Part shown: piece after piece, positions 18,413-27,773 of the stretch
How the letters are laid out: each line of letters opens with the position of its first letter
Position numbering within the stretch: the stretch's first letter is position 1
NCBI RefSeq assembly: GCF_000514815.1
Contig: NZ_AZWQ01000018.1
Location: 62,118-126,117 of the forward strand
Origin: Salinispora fenicalii
Lineage (GTDB): Bacteria > Actinomycetota > Actinomycetes > Mycobacteriales > Micromonosporaceae
Reading direction: 5' to 3'
DNA: 64,000 nucleotides
Made by a program: the position numbers and the translations under genes
The notes under the pieces: model-generated
Database searches by the model: none
Seen by the model: the letters and a program-made list of their open reading frames with translations, nothing else
What the model was told of the DNA's origin: nothing

Positions 18413-20113
18413 TCAGCGGCAGCCGCAGGCGGCGAGGGCCGCGGTGATCCGGTCCAGCGTCACCTGGGCCTGTATCAGGCCGCCGCTGGGCGCCCGGTCG
18501 GTGAGCACCGCGAAGGTGAGCAGGCGTCCGTCGGCGGTGGTTACCAGCCCGGCCATCGCGTGCACTCCGGTCAGCGTGCCGGTCTTGGCGCGGACCATCC
18601 CAGCACCGGCCTGAGCCGCGACATCGGTGTAGCGGCCGGCGAGGGTGCCCGACCAGGCGCCGATCGGCAGGCCACCGAAGAGCGCCGCCAGCTCCGGACG
18701 GCTGCCGTCGGCGGCGAGCCGGATCAGGTCGGTGAGCAGCGCCGGGCTGATTCGATTGGCGCGAGATAGGCCGCTGCCGTCGGTGAGCGTGAGCGCATCA
18801 ACCGGCAGCCCCAGCTCCCCCGCGACCGCCTCCATCGACTCTCCCGCACCGGAGAATGACGCCGGCTGTTCCCGAGCCAGGGCCACCTGCCGGGCCAGAG
18901 CCTCAGCCACCATGTTGTCACTGTCGACGATCATGATGTCGACCAGCCGCACCATCGGCAGCGACTGCACCACACCCAGCTCAGTACCGGGCGCACCCGC
19001 CGTCGCACCCGCTCCGGCCGCGGGCGCCGGGCCCCGCTCGACCGCCTCCGTCGGTACATCCAGCAGCCGGGCGAACGCCTCGCCGGCGTGCAGATCCGGC
19101 TCTGGCACCCGCTCGGTGGCGTTATCGCCGTTGTCGTATTCCCGTTTCGCCTGCTCCAGGTCACTGCGGGCGCCGTCGGTCATCAGCGCGGTAACCGCCG
19201 AGCCGTACCCTCCAGAGAAAATGTCGTCGTCCCAGCCGGAGGCGTACGCCGGCCCGGAGTACAGCGACGAGTCGACCACGACCCGTGTCGGGGCGACGCC
19301 ACCAAGCGCCGTCTTCACCTGCGCGGCCAGCTCATCAAGGCGCGCCGCGCCCGGGTAGAAGCCGGAGCCGTCCACGGCGAGCGTCGGGTCGCCCCCACCG
19401 ATGAGCACAACCTCGCCCGGGGCTGCCCCGGCAACCGCCCGGGTGGGAATCCGGTGCCCCGGACCACGCGCGGCGAGCACGGTCGCGGCGGTGACCAGTT
19501 TGGTCACCGAGGCGGGCACGGTGCCGTCACCAGCGCCCTGGTCATACAGGATCGTTCCGGTCGCGACGTCGGCGACCGAGACGTTGGCCCGGTCACCCAA
19601 CGCGGCGGAGCTGACCAGCGGGTCGAGCACGGCGCGCACCCCGGCGGCGGCGGGTTCGGGCGCGGTCACGTCGGCCGCGGCCAGCACCGCCGGCGGCTGC
19701 GCGGCGGCGTCCCCATCACTCCACTGGGCCTCCGGATCCGGCCGCACCATGATGACCCCGACCGCGCCCAGCGCGAGGAGCACCACCGAGGCCAGCACGG
19801 CCGGCAGTAGCCAACGCCGGGGGCGACCGGACGAGGTCGCACCGGACGGTACAGGGCCGCGGCTGCCGCTGTCGGAGGAAGCCGCCGGTGGCACCGGCTT
19901 AGGCCAGCTCGGCTGGTCCGGCGACGCTCCCGGTTCCGGCTTGGGCCAGCTCGGCTGGTCCGGCGACGCTCCCGGTTCGGGCTCGGCAGCGGGCCAGTGG
20001 TTGGGGTGCGCCTCGGGCACTGGCGCCCGCCCAACCGCGCTACCTCGAGCAGATCTACCGGTCTCCCGTCCAGGACTATGCTCCGGACGGTAGTGTGAAT
20101 CTTCCCTCCCCAC
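18413..20113 (-). CDS. dacB: D-alanyl-D-alanine carboxypeptidase/endopeptidase, PBP4 (S13) family
   Basis: A 566-residue membrane-anchored enzyme acting on peptidoglycan stem peptides. The N-terminal 100 residues are cytoplasmic and Pro-rich, including a 14-residue tandem repeat (see 19902-19978). One helix follows at about 105-125. The catalytic domain has SVTK (about 201-204), SDN (about 396) and KTG (about 508), all intact. A domain insert between SVTK and SDN is typical of PBP4. GTG 20113 is chosen because GAGGAGG lies just upstream; in-frame starts further out lack a ribosome site. It is divergent from ppa, as in Mycobacterium. Confidence 0.93.
   Translation of the reverse strand: MGREDSHYRPEHSPGRETGRSARGSAVGRAPVPEAHPNHWPAAEPEPGASPDQPSWPKPEPGASPDQPSWPKPVPPAASSDSGSRGPVPSGATSSGRPRRWLLPAVLASVVLLALGAVGVIMVRPDPEAQWSDGDAAAQPPAVLAAADVTAPEPAAAGVRAVLDPLVSSAALGDRANVSVADVATGTILYDQGAGDGTVPASVTKLVTAATVLAARGPGHRIPTRAVAGAAPGEVVLIGGGDPTLAVDGSGFYPGAARLDELAAQVKTALGGVAPTRVVVDSSLYSGPAYASGWDDDIFSGGYGSAVTALMTDGARSDLEQAKREYDNGDNATERVPEPDLHAGEAFARLLDVPTEAVERGPAPAAGAGATAGAPGTELGVVQSLPMVRLVDIMIVDSDNMVAEALARQVALAREQPASFSGAGESMEAVAGELGLPVDALTLTDGSGLSRANRISPALLTDLIRLAADGSRPELAALFGGLPIGAWSGTLAGRYTDVAAQAGAGMVRAKTGTLTGVHAMAGLVTTADGRLLTFAVLTDRAPSGGLIQAQVTLDRITAALAACGCR
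19902..19978 (-). repeat. 42-bp tandem repeat inside dacB
   Basis: Two copies of a 35-base core that appear identical (starting at 19902 and 19944, period 42 bases) encode two copies of the peptide [14 protein letters not shown] in the Pro-rich cytoplasmic segment of DacB. The near-perfect DNA identity implies a recent duplication. Confidence 0.85.
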
Positions 20114-20261
20114 GGCCCCCTCCTCGCCCCGCGGAACCTGCTTGGGTGACACTACTTCGGTCCGAAGACTAAGCGGCCACCGGACCGTCGGGCGGGGTTT
20201 CACCTGTCTGGCGACGAACGCCGCCGGTCAATGCCAGCGTGGGCAGACGAGGAGCGTGCAG

Positions 20262-20768
20262 ATGGATTTCGACGTCACGGTTGAGATCCCGAAGGGTCAC
20301 CGCAACAAGTACGAGGTTGACCACGTGACCGGTCGGATCCGGCTGGACCGCACCCTCTTCACTTCCACGCAGTACCCAGCCGACTATGGCTTCATCGAGG
20401 GCACTCTGGGCGAGGACGGCGACCCGCTGGACGCTCTGGTACTGGTCCCGGAGCCGACCTTTCCGGGCTGCCTGATCCGGTGCCGCACCATCGGCATGTT
20501 CCGGATGACCGACGAGAAGGGTGGCGACGACAAGGTCCTTTGCGTCCCGTACGAGGACCCACGTCAGGAGCACCTCCGCGACATCCACCACCTCGGTGAG
20601 TTCGACCGCCTGGAGATCCAGCACTTCTTCGAGGTGTACAAGGACCTCGAGCCTGGCAAGTCCGTCGAGGGCGCCACCTGGGTGGGCCGGCAGGAGGCGG
20701 AGGAGGAGATCGTCGCGTCGATCCGGCGCGGCCGGGAGGCCGCGGAGCACGGCGACTCCGCGCACTGA
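20262..20768 (+). CDS. ppa: Inorganic pyrophosphatase
   Basis: A 168-residue soluble family I enzyme that hydrolyses pyrophosphate to drive biosynthetic reactions. The signature [12 protein letters not shown] with three metal-binding Asp residues is at about 52-63. The substrate-contact regions [15 protein letters not shown] and [11 protein letters not shown] are also intact. ATG 20262 has GAGGAG about 8 bases upstream and gives the family's usual length. It is divergently transcribed from dacB, and a strong terminator follows. Confidence 0.97.
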   Translation: MDFDVTVEIPKGHRNKYEVDHVTGRIRLDRTLFTSTQYPADYGFIEGTLGEDGDPLDALVLVPEPTFPGCLIRCRTIGMFRMTDEKGGDDKVLCVPYEDPRQEHLRDIHHLGEFDRLEIQHFFEVYKDLEPGKSVEGATWVGRQEAEEEIVASIRRGREAAEHGDSAH

Positions 20769-20780
20769 CCCAAACACCGG

Positions 20781-20819
20781 CGGGCCCGGGGGCGCTCAAC
20801 CGAGCAGCCCCCGGGCCCG
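20781..20819 (+). terminator. ppa terminator
   Basis: A perfect 13-bp stem (CGGGCCCGGGGGC with GCCCCCGGGCCCG) starts 12 bases after the ppa stop and is followed by a short T-containing stretch. The loop contains a second small pairing, GCT/AGC. Confidence 0.8.
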
Positions 20820-20970
20820 TTCGTGCCGGTCGACCGGCAACCGCGCGTACCCGGACGGGGTTGGCCAGCTCACCCACCAGTCGTTGGCTGGCAAATATTG
20901 CCCGAATGCACCAGCAGGGCCGCGGAAACCGGTAGCCTCCGAACGTTATGGCTAGGTTGGTCGAACGCAA

Positions 20971-22257
20971 ATGGTCGAGGACGTGACCGGGGTGCGGCGT
21001 GGTAGCAGGTCCCCCGCCCGCCGGAGAGCCAGACGGGTGTGGCTCTCGCTGACCTCGGTCGCCGTCGCCGTTGCCGTGCCGGTCGCCGTCGTCCCGCACG
21101 CCGGGCAGGTCAGCACCACCCTCCCCGGCCACATTGGGCAGATCGCCGCCGGAGGGCCGGGCCACTCGGCCGGTAGGACCTTGGTGGAGTCGACCGACCG
21201 CTCCGCCGACCAGGCTCGCGACGATCAGTGGCAGCTGGACCTGTTGCGCGCCAGTATGGCGTGGCGCACCTCAACCGGGGCCGGGGTGGTGGTGGCGGTC
21301 ATCGACTCCGGCGTGGATGCCAACCATCCGGACCTGGCTGGGCGGGTGCTACCCGGTCTCGACCTGGTCGATCCGTCGAGCACCGCCGACCCGGATCCGG
21401 TGGGTCACGGTACGGCCGTGGCCGGATTGATCGCGGGCCGCCGCGACGACAGCCGCGGGGTGGTGGGCCTCGCCCCCGACGCCCGGATCCTGCCGGTACG
21501 GGTCTTGGACGCGGAGAACCGTTACGACGACGCCTTGATCGTGGCGAACGGCGTACGGTGGGCCGTTGACAACGGCGCCCGGGTGATCAACCTGTCACTC
21601 GGCGGCAGCAGCGCCAGCCCGGCGCTGGCCGCCGCGTTGGATTACGCGTTCGCCCGGGACGTGGTGGTCGTCGCCTGCACCGGCAACGAGACTGCCGCAA
21701 GCTCCAGCACGGTCTGGTACCCGGCTCGGGAGCCGGGGGTGATCGCGGTCTCCGGGCTGGACCGGGAGAGTGAGAATCTCTGGTCCGGCGCGATCACTGG
21801 CCGGGAGACGGTGCTCACCGCGCCCGCGGCCGGTCTGGTGGGCGCGCGGCCGCCAGACCGGTACTGGCGGGTTCAGGGCACCAGCTTCGGCACGCCACTG
21901 GTCTCCGCCACCGCCGCGCTGATCCGCGCCCGGTATCCAGAGATGCCCGCTGGCGATGTGATCAATCGAATGCTGCGCACCGCTCGGGACATCGGTCCCG
22001 CCGGGCGGGACGACAGCTTCGGGTACGGGCTGATCGACCCGGTCGCGGCACTGACCGCCGAGGTGGACCCGGTTGGGCTCAACCCGCTGGATGACCAGTC
22101 CTCGCCGGGGGTGGTCGGCTTCGGTCCGGCGCCATCCACGGCCAGCGCGAACACCGACCGTGCCGGGCTCGAGTTCGTCCCGGCTGTCCCATCCGCCTCG
22201 TGGGAGCCGTGGGAGCCGTGGTCGGTTGGAGCGGGGGCCGGCTCCACGTCGGAGTAA
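20971..22257 (+). CDS. Secreted subtilisin-like serine protease (S8, mycosin-like)
   Basis: A 428-residue protein. An Arg-rich N-terminus and one hydrophobic segment (about 24-45) form a signal or anchor. The S8 catalytic triad is complete: Asp in VAVIDSGVD (about 112), His in GHGTAVAG (about 147) and Ser in GTSFGTP (about 305). LGGSSASPAL and ACTGNE supply the oxyanion Asn. It resembles type VII secretion mycosins, but the C-terminus (380-428) is Pro/Ser/Trp-rich and lacks the mycosin membrane helix. No ESX genes are nearby. ATG 20971 has no strong ribosome site, so a GTG a few codons later is possible. Confidence 0.88.
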   Translation: MVEDVTGVRRGSRSPARRRARRVWLSLTSVAVAVAVPVAVVPHAGQVSTTLPGHIGQIAAGGPGHSAGRTLVESTDRSADQARDDQWQLDLLRASMAWRTSTGAGVVVAVIDSGVDANHPDLAGRVLPGLDLVDPSSTADPDPVGHGTAVAGLIAGRRDDSRGVVGLAPDARILPVRVLDAENRYDDALIVANGVRWAVDNGARVINLSLGGSSASPALAAALDYAFARDVVVVACTGNETAASSSTVWYPAREPGVIAVSGLDRESENLWSGAITGRETVLTAPAAGLVGARPPDRYWRVQGTSFGTPLVSATAALIRARYPEMPAGDVINRMLRTARDIGPAGRDDSFGYGLIDPVAALTAEVDPVGLNPLDDQSSPGVVGFGPAPSTASANTDRAGLEFVPAVPSASWEPWEPWSVGAGAGSTSE

Positions 22258-22395
22258 CCGTGACCGGGCTGGCGTTTCCCGCCGCGCTGCCCGCCGATGG
22301 TGCCCGCAAGGCGGGCCGATTCCGCTGGTAGGGATGCCGCGCCGGGCAGGTCCACCGCATCGGCATGCCCGGTGGCGATCCGGGTAGACGGAGCT

Positions 22396-23118
22396 ATGCG
22401 CGCGTCCGGCCTCGGTACCGCCGCCCGGCCGTCGTGGCGCGACCGCCGCCTGCACCCCGACGACGGGCTGGGGTTGCGGCTGACCCTCGCCGTCGTTTCC
22501 GCGTTCCTGGTGCTGGTGCCGTTTCTACTCGCGCTGCTGGTGCTGGCGTCCTGGTCGCCGCTGCGGCGGCTGGACCGGGCGGTAACCGAGGCGCTCGTCG
22601 GGTACGGCCTGCGGCATCCGGGGTGGGCCGGGGCGCTGAACGTGTGGACCGAGGTCTTCGCACCGATGCCGCTGCGGTTGGGCGCGCTGGTGGTGGTTGG
22701 CTGGCTGGCCCGGCGTCGGGCTCGGCAGCTGGCGCTCTGGGTCGCCGTCACCATGACGGTCGGCGGGCTGCTGAGCCCGCTGCTCAAGCTGCTCGTAGGG
22801 CGTCCCCGGCCGGAGTTTTCGAACCCCCTGGCCCAGGCGGTCGGGCTCGCGTTTCCGTCCGGGCACGCGCTGAACGCGGCGCTCGCCGCCGGCGTACTGC
22901 TGGTGGTCTTCCGACCCCGGCCGGGCCACTTTGCCAAGCGGTACGCGGTCTGGGCCGCTGCGTTCCTCCTCGCCGGGGTGACCGGCTTCAGCCGGGTGGC
23001 GCTGGGCGTGCACTGGAGCAGCGACGTGGTTGCCGGGTGGTTGCTGGGTACCGGCGTGGTGGCCGCGACCGCCGCGGTGTTCACGGTCTGGCGGGTCACC
23101 CCACCGCGCCGTCGTTGA
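22396..23118 (+). CDS. PAP2-family membrane phosphatase
   Basis: A 240-residue polytopic protein with five or six helices. The three phosphatase signatures are present: KLLVGRPRP, PSGH, and SRVALGVHWSSD. The family removes phosphate from lipid phosphates such as phosphatidic acid or undecaprenyl pyrophosphate at the outer membrane face. ATG 22396 is preceded by GGAG; a start at 22297 would add an unlikely charged extension. The stop lies 6 bases from the convergent marP stop. Confidence 0.88.
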   Translation: MRASGLGTAARPSWRDRRLHPDDGLGLRLTLAVVSAFLVLVPFLLALLVLASWSPLRRLDRAVTEALVGYGLRHPGWAGALNVWTEVFAPMPLRLGALVVVGWLARRRARQLALWVAVTMTVGGLLSPLLKLLVGRPRPEFSNPLAQAVGLAFPSGHALNAALAAGVLLVVFRPRPGHFAKRYAVWAAAFLLAGVTGFSRVALGVHWSSDVVAGWLLGTGVVAATAAVFTVWRVTPPRRR

Positions 23119-23123
23119 GCCAC

Positions 23124-24302
23124 TCAGGTGCACCCGCCGGTGCTGACGCCACGCACACGTTCGGCTCCGGCCAGGGCGACCGAGCGGGCCTCGGCCGCGG
23201 TCACCGCGAAGCCGGTGTTCGGGTCGTCGGCCGCCGCCGCGAAGATCACCCCGAGCACCAGGCCGTTCGTGGAGACCAACGGGCCGCCGGAGTTTCCGCT
23301 CTGCACCAGGGCCCGAATGGTGTACACCTCCCGGGTCACCTTCCCGCTGGAGTAGATGTCCGGTCCGGTGATCTCGTCAACCTCTCGGACCCGGGCTGAC
23401 TGCGCGTTGTACGGGCCGTCGAGCGGGAAGCCGAGCACGATCGCGTCCGCGCCGCTGTCCTCGTTGCCGGCGGCGAAGCGCATCGACGGGCCGGGCAGAC
23501 CCGGGACGTGCAGGACTGCCAGGTCTCGGTCCGGGTCGTACACCACCACCCGGGCGTCGTACCGTTCGCCGTTGAGCTCGACGACGGTGGAGCGGGTTCC
23601 GGCCACCACGTGCGCGTTGGTCATCACCCGGTCGTCGGCGTAGACGAAGCCGGAGCCCTCCAGGCGGCGGGAGCAGCTTGGGGCGGAGCCGAGCACCTTG
23701 ACCACGGAGCTCTTACTGTTGGCCACCACCTGTGATCCGACGAGGGCGGGGTCGGGCGGGGCCACCTGCCGGGCGCGGGTGGGCGCCAGGTCACCGAAGA
23801 CGTCCGGGAAGCCGTTGGTGTCGACGGTCTCCCGCAGCGCGGTGGAGAGCTCCTGCGCCTGGTCGGGCAGGACCCGGTCCACCACGGTGAGCAGCGCGCT
23901 GTTGCGGACCGCGGAGGCCAGCCAGGGCAGCGAGGACGAGCCCAGCGGGACCGCGACCAACCAGGCGACCAGGAGCACGGCGAACAGCGAGACGAAGGCG
24001 CCACCGATGTCGTCCGCCTGTCGCCCGAAGTCACTACGAATCGTGCGTCGCAGGCGCGTGCCGAGCCAGCCGGCCAGCGCCTGCCCCAGCACCGCCAGCC
24101 CGAAGATCGCCACCAGTGAGACCAGCACTCGGGTGCCGCTGTCCAGGAACTGCTGGGCGAGCCGGGGGCCGATCTGAAGGCCGGCCAGCGCTCCGAGGAA
24201 GAACCCGGAAAACGACAGCACGCCGGTGACGAAGCCCTGGCGGTATCCGCTGATCGCGAACACGAGCATGAGCAGGAGCAGTACGAGATCCACGGCGGAC
24301 AC
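23124..24302 (-). CDS. marP: Membrane-anchored serine protease MarP
   Basis: A 392-residue protein. Four N-terminal helices (about 1-130) form a CvpA/colicin-V-like domain, followed by a trypsin-like extracytoplasmic protease. The triad is His in MTNAHVV (about 229), Asp in DRDLAVLHV (about 257) and Ser in SGNSGGPL (about 338). Cysteines in APSCSRRLEG and at the C-terminal GGCT match the stabilising disulfide described for Mycobacterium MarP, which supports acid resistance. The order nth-tlpA-Nudix-marP equals Rv3674c-Rv3671c. It is the last gene of that minus-strand operon. Confidence 0.95.
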   Translation of the reverse strand: MSAVDLVLLLLMLVFAISGYRQGFVTGVLSFSGFFLGALAGLQIGPRLAQQFLDSGTRVLVSLVAIFGLAVLGQALAGWLGTRLRRTIRSDFGRQADDIGGAFVSLFAVLLVAWLVAVPLGSSSLPWLASAVRNSALLTVVDRVLPDQAQELSTALRETVDTNGFPDVFGDLAPTRARQVAPPDPALVGSQVVANSKSSVVKVLGSAPSCSRRLEGSGFVYADDRVMTNAHVVAGTRSTVVELNGERYDARVVVYDPDRDLAVLHVPGLPGPSMRFAAGNEDSGADAIVLGFPLDGPYNAQSARVREVDEITGPDIYSSGKVTREVYTIRALVQSGNSGGPLVSTNGLVLGVIFAAAADDPNTGFAVTAAEARSVALAGAERVRGVSTGGCT

Positions 24303-24365
24303 GTGTCCAGCCTACGGGGCCCGGGCCCACGTACCGGCTGCTGCCGCTACGCAAGGTCACTGGAG

Positions 24366-25058
24366 TCAGCGCAGAGCGCTCTCGTCCGCCGCGTCGGTCC
24401 CGGCCGAGGGTGCCGGATCGGCGCCCACCGGGGGAAGGTCCACCACCGGTCCCGGACGCCACGGGCGGGCCCAGCCCCCCATGTCGAGCAGGGCGGAGAG
24501 CACCCCCGCGGTGAATCCCCACACCAGCATGCCGCGGGCGGAGAAGGCCGGGCCGATCCAGCCACTCGGGTGGCGTACGCGCAGCCGATTCTCCGGGTCA
24601 ACCAGTTCAGTGATCGGCATCCGGGCCACGTGCGCCACCTCGGCCGGCTCCCGTGGGTGCACTGGGTGGGGGGCGTGCCACCAGCCGAGCACCGGGGTCA
24701 CCACGAAGTCGCTGACCGGAATCCACAGCTTCGGCAGTTCGGCGAGGACGGTGACGGTTCTCGGATCGAGGTCAACCTCCTCGTTCGCCTCGCGGAGCGC
24801 CGTCGCGGAGGCATCCGCGTCCTCCGGGTCGGCGGCGCCACCGGGAAAGGCCGGCTGTCCCGCGTGGTTGCGCAGGGTGGCGGCTCGCTGGAGGATCAGC
24901 ACGTCCGGGCCGGCGCCGGGGGCCTCGCCGAGCAGCACCAGCACGGCGCTCTCCCGCCCACCGCTTTGCGGGGTAACCAGCCGGGTGAAGTCCTCCGTCC
25001 GGGCGCTGCCCAGCCGGGTCAGCAGCGGGTCCAGCCAGGAGGGCGGCTGCCGACTCAT
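24366..25058 (-). CDS. Nudix hydrolase, CoA pyrophosphatase (NudL) type
   Basis: A 230-residue protein. The Nudix region reads GGAADPEDADASATALREA followed by NEEVDL, keeping the REx2EE metal-binding residues. Just before it, QRAATLRNHAGQPAFPGG matches the signature that distinguishes CoA-diphosphatase-type Nudix enzymes. The C-terminal 30 residues are Pro-rich. ATG 25058 precedes the conserved start; longer forms upstream lack a ribosome site. It lies between tlpA and marP, as in Mycobacterium. Preference for CoA is inferred from the motif. Confidence 0.88.
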   Translation of the reverse strand: MSRQPPSWLDPLLTRLGSARTEDFTRLVTPQSGGRESAVLVLLGEAPGAGPDVLILQRAATLRNHAGQPAFPGGAADPEDADASATALREANEEVDLDPRTVTVLAELPKLWIPVSDFVVTPVLGWWHAPHPVHPREPAEVAHVARMPITELVDPENRLRVRHPSGWIGPAFSARGMLVWGFTAGVLSALLDMGGWARPWRPGPVVDLPPVGADPAPSAGTDAADESALR

Positions 25059-25101
25059 CACGCCACCGCCGCACCCAGGTAGCGGGCGAGGTACGGGCGG
25101 C

Positions 25102-25716
25102 TCATTCCGGCACCGCCACGCCCAGGTGCACCCGGACCAGCTCCGCGAGGCGGGCGTCGTCGAGCGCCCCGGAGACATCGACGTGTCGGATCCGGCTGTT
25201 CGCGTCAATGAGGACGGTCATCGGGATGGCGTTGCGTCCCAACGCCCGTTGCAACGCCTCACCCTGGTCGATCAGGCTGGGGAAGCGGACCCCGAAGTCC
25301 TCGCCGATTGACTGGGCGCCGCTGCGGGTGTCCCGCATGTTCACCCCGACGACCGTCAGCTGCCCTTCGGTCCGCTCGCTGAGCCGCTGGAACGCGGGCA
25401 GCTCGGCCCGGCAGGGGGCGCACCACGAGGCCCAAAGATTGATCACTGCTGGGCCCTTGAGCTGCTGCAGTTCGACCGGAGCACCGCCGGTGAAGCAGGT
25501 CAGCGTCAGCTCCGGCAGGGGCGTGCCGCCGGGGGCCGGGGCGGCGGGTGGGGCACTGGGCCGGTCGGTGGTCAGGCCGGAGCAGTCCGCGAACGGGGAC
25601 GGCCGGCTCTGCGCCGCCTCGTCCCGGGTGATGGGGGCGTTCTCCGGCCCGGCGTCGGTACAGCCGGCCACCGTCAGCAACGCTGGGACGAGTAGGGCTA
25701 CGAGCCGCTTCCTCAC
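25102..25716 (-). CDS. TlpA-like thiol-disulfide lipoprotein
   Basis: A 204-residue protein. The signal peptide ends in the lipobox LLTVAGC (lipidated Cys19). A Pro-rich linker leads to a thioredoxin fold from about residue 68, with the redox motif WASWCAPC (Cys99 and Cys102) and the cis-Pro region [10 protein letters not shown]. It probably reduces or resolves disulfides outside the membrane, possibly including those of its neighbour MarP, which is an inference. Its GTG start overlaps the nth stop (GTGA), so the two are translationally coupled. Confidence 0.92.
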   Translation of the reverse strand: MRKRLVALLVPALLTVAGCTDAGPENAPITRDEAAQSRPSPFADCSGLTTDRPSAPPAAPAPGGTPLPELTLTCFTGGAPVELQQLKGPAVINLWASWCAPCRAELPAFQRLSERTEGQLTVVGVNMRDTRSGAQSIGEDFGVRFPSLIDQGEALQRALGRNAIPMTVLIDANSRIRHVDVSGALDDARLAELVRVHLGVAVPE

Positions 25717-26495
25717 GGTGCCTCCACCGCCCCGTCCTGGGCTGGCACCAGCTCCGGATCAACTCCGGCGGCCACCGCGAGGTCCCGGGCCCGGGGGCCC
25801 TTGAGCAGTCGCGCGGCCACCGCCGGATCGGTCGGCCCAGTCCCGTACGACGGGCAGAGCTTCGCCAGGGTGCAGGCGCCGCAAGCCGGCTTCCGGGCCG
25901 GGCAGACCCGCCGCCCGTGGAAGATGATCCGGTGCGACAGCATCGTCCAGTCGCGCTTCGGATAGAGCGCCCCGATCGCGTGCTCGATCTTGACCGGGTC
26001 GGTCTCGGTGGTCAGCCCCCACCGCCGTACGAGTCGGTTGAAGTGCGTGTCGACGGTGATTCCCGGCACGCCGAACGCGTTGCCGAGGATGACATTCGCC
26101 GTCTTGCGGCCGATTCCGGCCAGGGAGACCAGTTCGGTCAGCTTCCCGGGAACCTGGCCGTCGTGCCGTTCGACCAGCCCCTGGCCCAGCCGGATCAGCG
26201 AATCTGCCTTGTTGCGGTAGAAGCCGGTGGACCGGATCAGCTCCTCCAGCTCGGCCCGGTCGGCGCCGGCGTAGTCGGCCGCCTGCGGGTACCGGGCGAA
26301 CAACTTTGGGGTGACCTCGTTGACCCGCTTGTCCGTGCACTGAGCGGAGAGGATCGTCGCCACGGCCAGCTCCAACGGATTGGAGTGGTCGAGTTCGCAG
26401 TGCGCGTCCGGGTGGGTGTCGGCCAGCACCCGCCCAATCCGCCGGGCGCGACGCGTCCGACCGAGGTCGGTCTCTTCCCTGAGGCTGATGGTCAC
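25713..26495 (-). CDS. nth: Endonuclease III
   Basis: A 260-residue base-excision-repair glycosylase/AP lyase for oxidised pyrimidines. The helix-hairpin-helix [18 protein letters not shown] carries the catalytic Lys131, and the essential Asp is Asp149 in TVDTHFNR. The 4Fe-4S loop has Cys198, Cys205, Cys208 and Cys214 in the C-x6-C-x2-C-x5-C pattern. The C-terminal 40 residues extend beyond the E. coli enzyme. GTG 26495 is the start closest to the conserved N-terminus. First gene of the nth-tlpA-Nudix-marP operon. Confidence 0.96.
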   Translation of the reverse strand: MTISLREETDLGRTRRARRIGRVLADTHPDAHCELDHSNPLELAVATILSAQCTDKRVNEVTPKLFARYPQAADYAGADRAELEELIRSTGFYRNKADSLIRLGQGLVERHDGQVPGKLTELVSLAGIGRKTANVILGNAFGVPGITVDTHFNRLVRRWGLTTETDPVKIEHAIGALYPKRDWTMLSHRIIFHGRRVCPARKPACGACTLAKLCPSYGTGPTDPAVAARLLKGPRARDLAVAAGVDPELVPAQDGAVEAP

Positions 26496-26558
26496 GCTGG
26501 CCAGCCTACGTCGCCGGCCGCCGGTCCCCATTTCGTGCCCGTGCGGTAGGGCCGGCCA

Positions 26559-27719
26559 TCAGCTCGGCTGCGGTGGGCTGATCTGTCCCAGGTCGTCGAA
26601 GATCGCACCGGTCTCCGGGAAGTCCGCGGCACTGAGCTCACGCACCAGCCCCAGGCCCCGATCGTCCGGGTCCGTCGCCGGCAGACCCGACCCGTTCATG
26701 AACGTCGAGGCGAACGACCCGCCGTCCCAGGTGCCGTCGGGCTGCAGCGAAACCTTGAGCACGCCGCCCCAGCCGAGCTTGCCGCTGCGGTTGAACGTGT
26801 TCCCGCCGCCAGCGAAGTTGCCCAGGCTGTAGGCGATCAGCCGGCCCTGGTAGAACTCCATGCCCCGCAGGACGTGCGGGCCGTGCCCGATGATCAGATC
26901 CGCGCCGGCGTCGATCATGGCCTTGGCGAACCGGACCGGATCGCCCCGGTTCTCCCCCAGGTACAGCTCGGTACCCGGTTTGACCCGGGTCTTGTCGGCC
27001 CCCTCCGCACCCATGTGCACCTGCACCACCACCAGGTCCGCCTGCTCAGCGGCCTTGGTGACTACCTCTTTCGCCGCCGGGATGTCGGTCAGCGGGTTCG
27101 ACCACGCGTACGACGAGAAGCCCGCCACCGCCACCTGGACGCCGCGTACGTCAATGACGGTGATCTGGTCCGGGGCCCCGGTGTGCGTCAGTTCGTACTG
27201 TTCAAGCGCCTGTCGGGTGTTCTCCAGGCCCTTCGCGCCGAAGTCGTTCCCGTGGTTGTTGGCCAGGTTGAGCAGGTTGAACCCACCGTCACGCAGGTGC
27301 GCCGCGTACTCCGGTGGGGCCCGGAACTGGTAGCAGTTGGTGGAGTCGTTGCCGCACTTGCCGGTCCCGGTATCGACGGTGAGCGGCTCCTCCAGGTTGC
27401 CCATCACCAGGTCGGCGGCGAGCTCCGGGCGCACCTCGTCGAAGAAGCCCGCGCCGTCGTTGGGGGGCAGTCGGTTCGGGGCGTTGCCGAGGAGAATGTC
27501 GCCGGTGGCGCTGAGGGAGATTGCCGCGGCCTCGGTGGGGGAGGCGGAGGGGGCTCCGGTGCCACCGCCGGCCCCGGGCTGCCAGGCCCCGCCGGACCCG
27601 GGTGCACCGGAGTCGACCGCGCCGCAACCGGTGACGACCAGTACGGCGAGCAGCGCGCCGGCCGACAGGAGCCGACGCGTACGGGTCGCGAACGTCAATG
27701 TGTTGGGGTGGGCACGCAT
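26559..27719 (-). CDS. CapA-like metallophosphatase-fold lipoprotein
   Basis: A 386-residue protein with a lipoprotein signal (lipobox VVTGC, Cys32) and a Gly/Ala linker. The domain is related to CapA/PgsA poly-gamma-glutamate proteins: SATGDILLG, VMGNLEEPL, LLNLANNH, GHGPHVLRG and IAYSLGNFAGGG are the family's metal-site motifs in order. Actinobacteria often carry such proteins without capsule genes, and none are seen here, so polyglutamate synthesis should not be assumed. It lies upstream of nth with a 63-base gap. Confidence 0.88.
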   Translation of the reverse strand: MRAHPNTLTFATRTRRLLSAGALLAVLVVTGCGAVDSGAPGSGGAWQPGAGGGTGAPSASPTEAAAISLSATGDILLGNAPNRLPPNDGAGFFDEVRPELAADLVMGNLEEPLTVDTGTGKCGNDSTNCYQFRAPPEYAAHLRDGGFNLLNLANNHGNDFGAKGLENTRQALEQYELTHTGAPDQITVIDVRGVQVAVAGFSSYAWSNPLTDIPAAKEVVTKAAEQADLVVVQVHMGAEGADKTRVKPGTELYLGENRGDPVRFAKAMIDAGADLIIGHGPHVLRGMEFYQGRLIAYSLGNFAGGGNTFNRSGKLGWGGVLKVSLQPDGTWDGGSFASTFMNGSGLPATDPDDRGLGLVRELSAADFPETGAIFDDLGQISPPQPS

Positions 27720-27773
27720 CGCCCGCGACCCTACCGGGCCCGCGCCCTGCAGACGAGGCCGATAGTGGGTCGC

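Noticed and set aside
23124..24302. A generic HtrA/DegP protease call
   Set aside because: The CvpA-like four-helix N-terminus, no PDZ domain, the paired cysteines and the nth-tlpA-Nudix context specify MarP.
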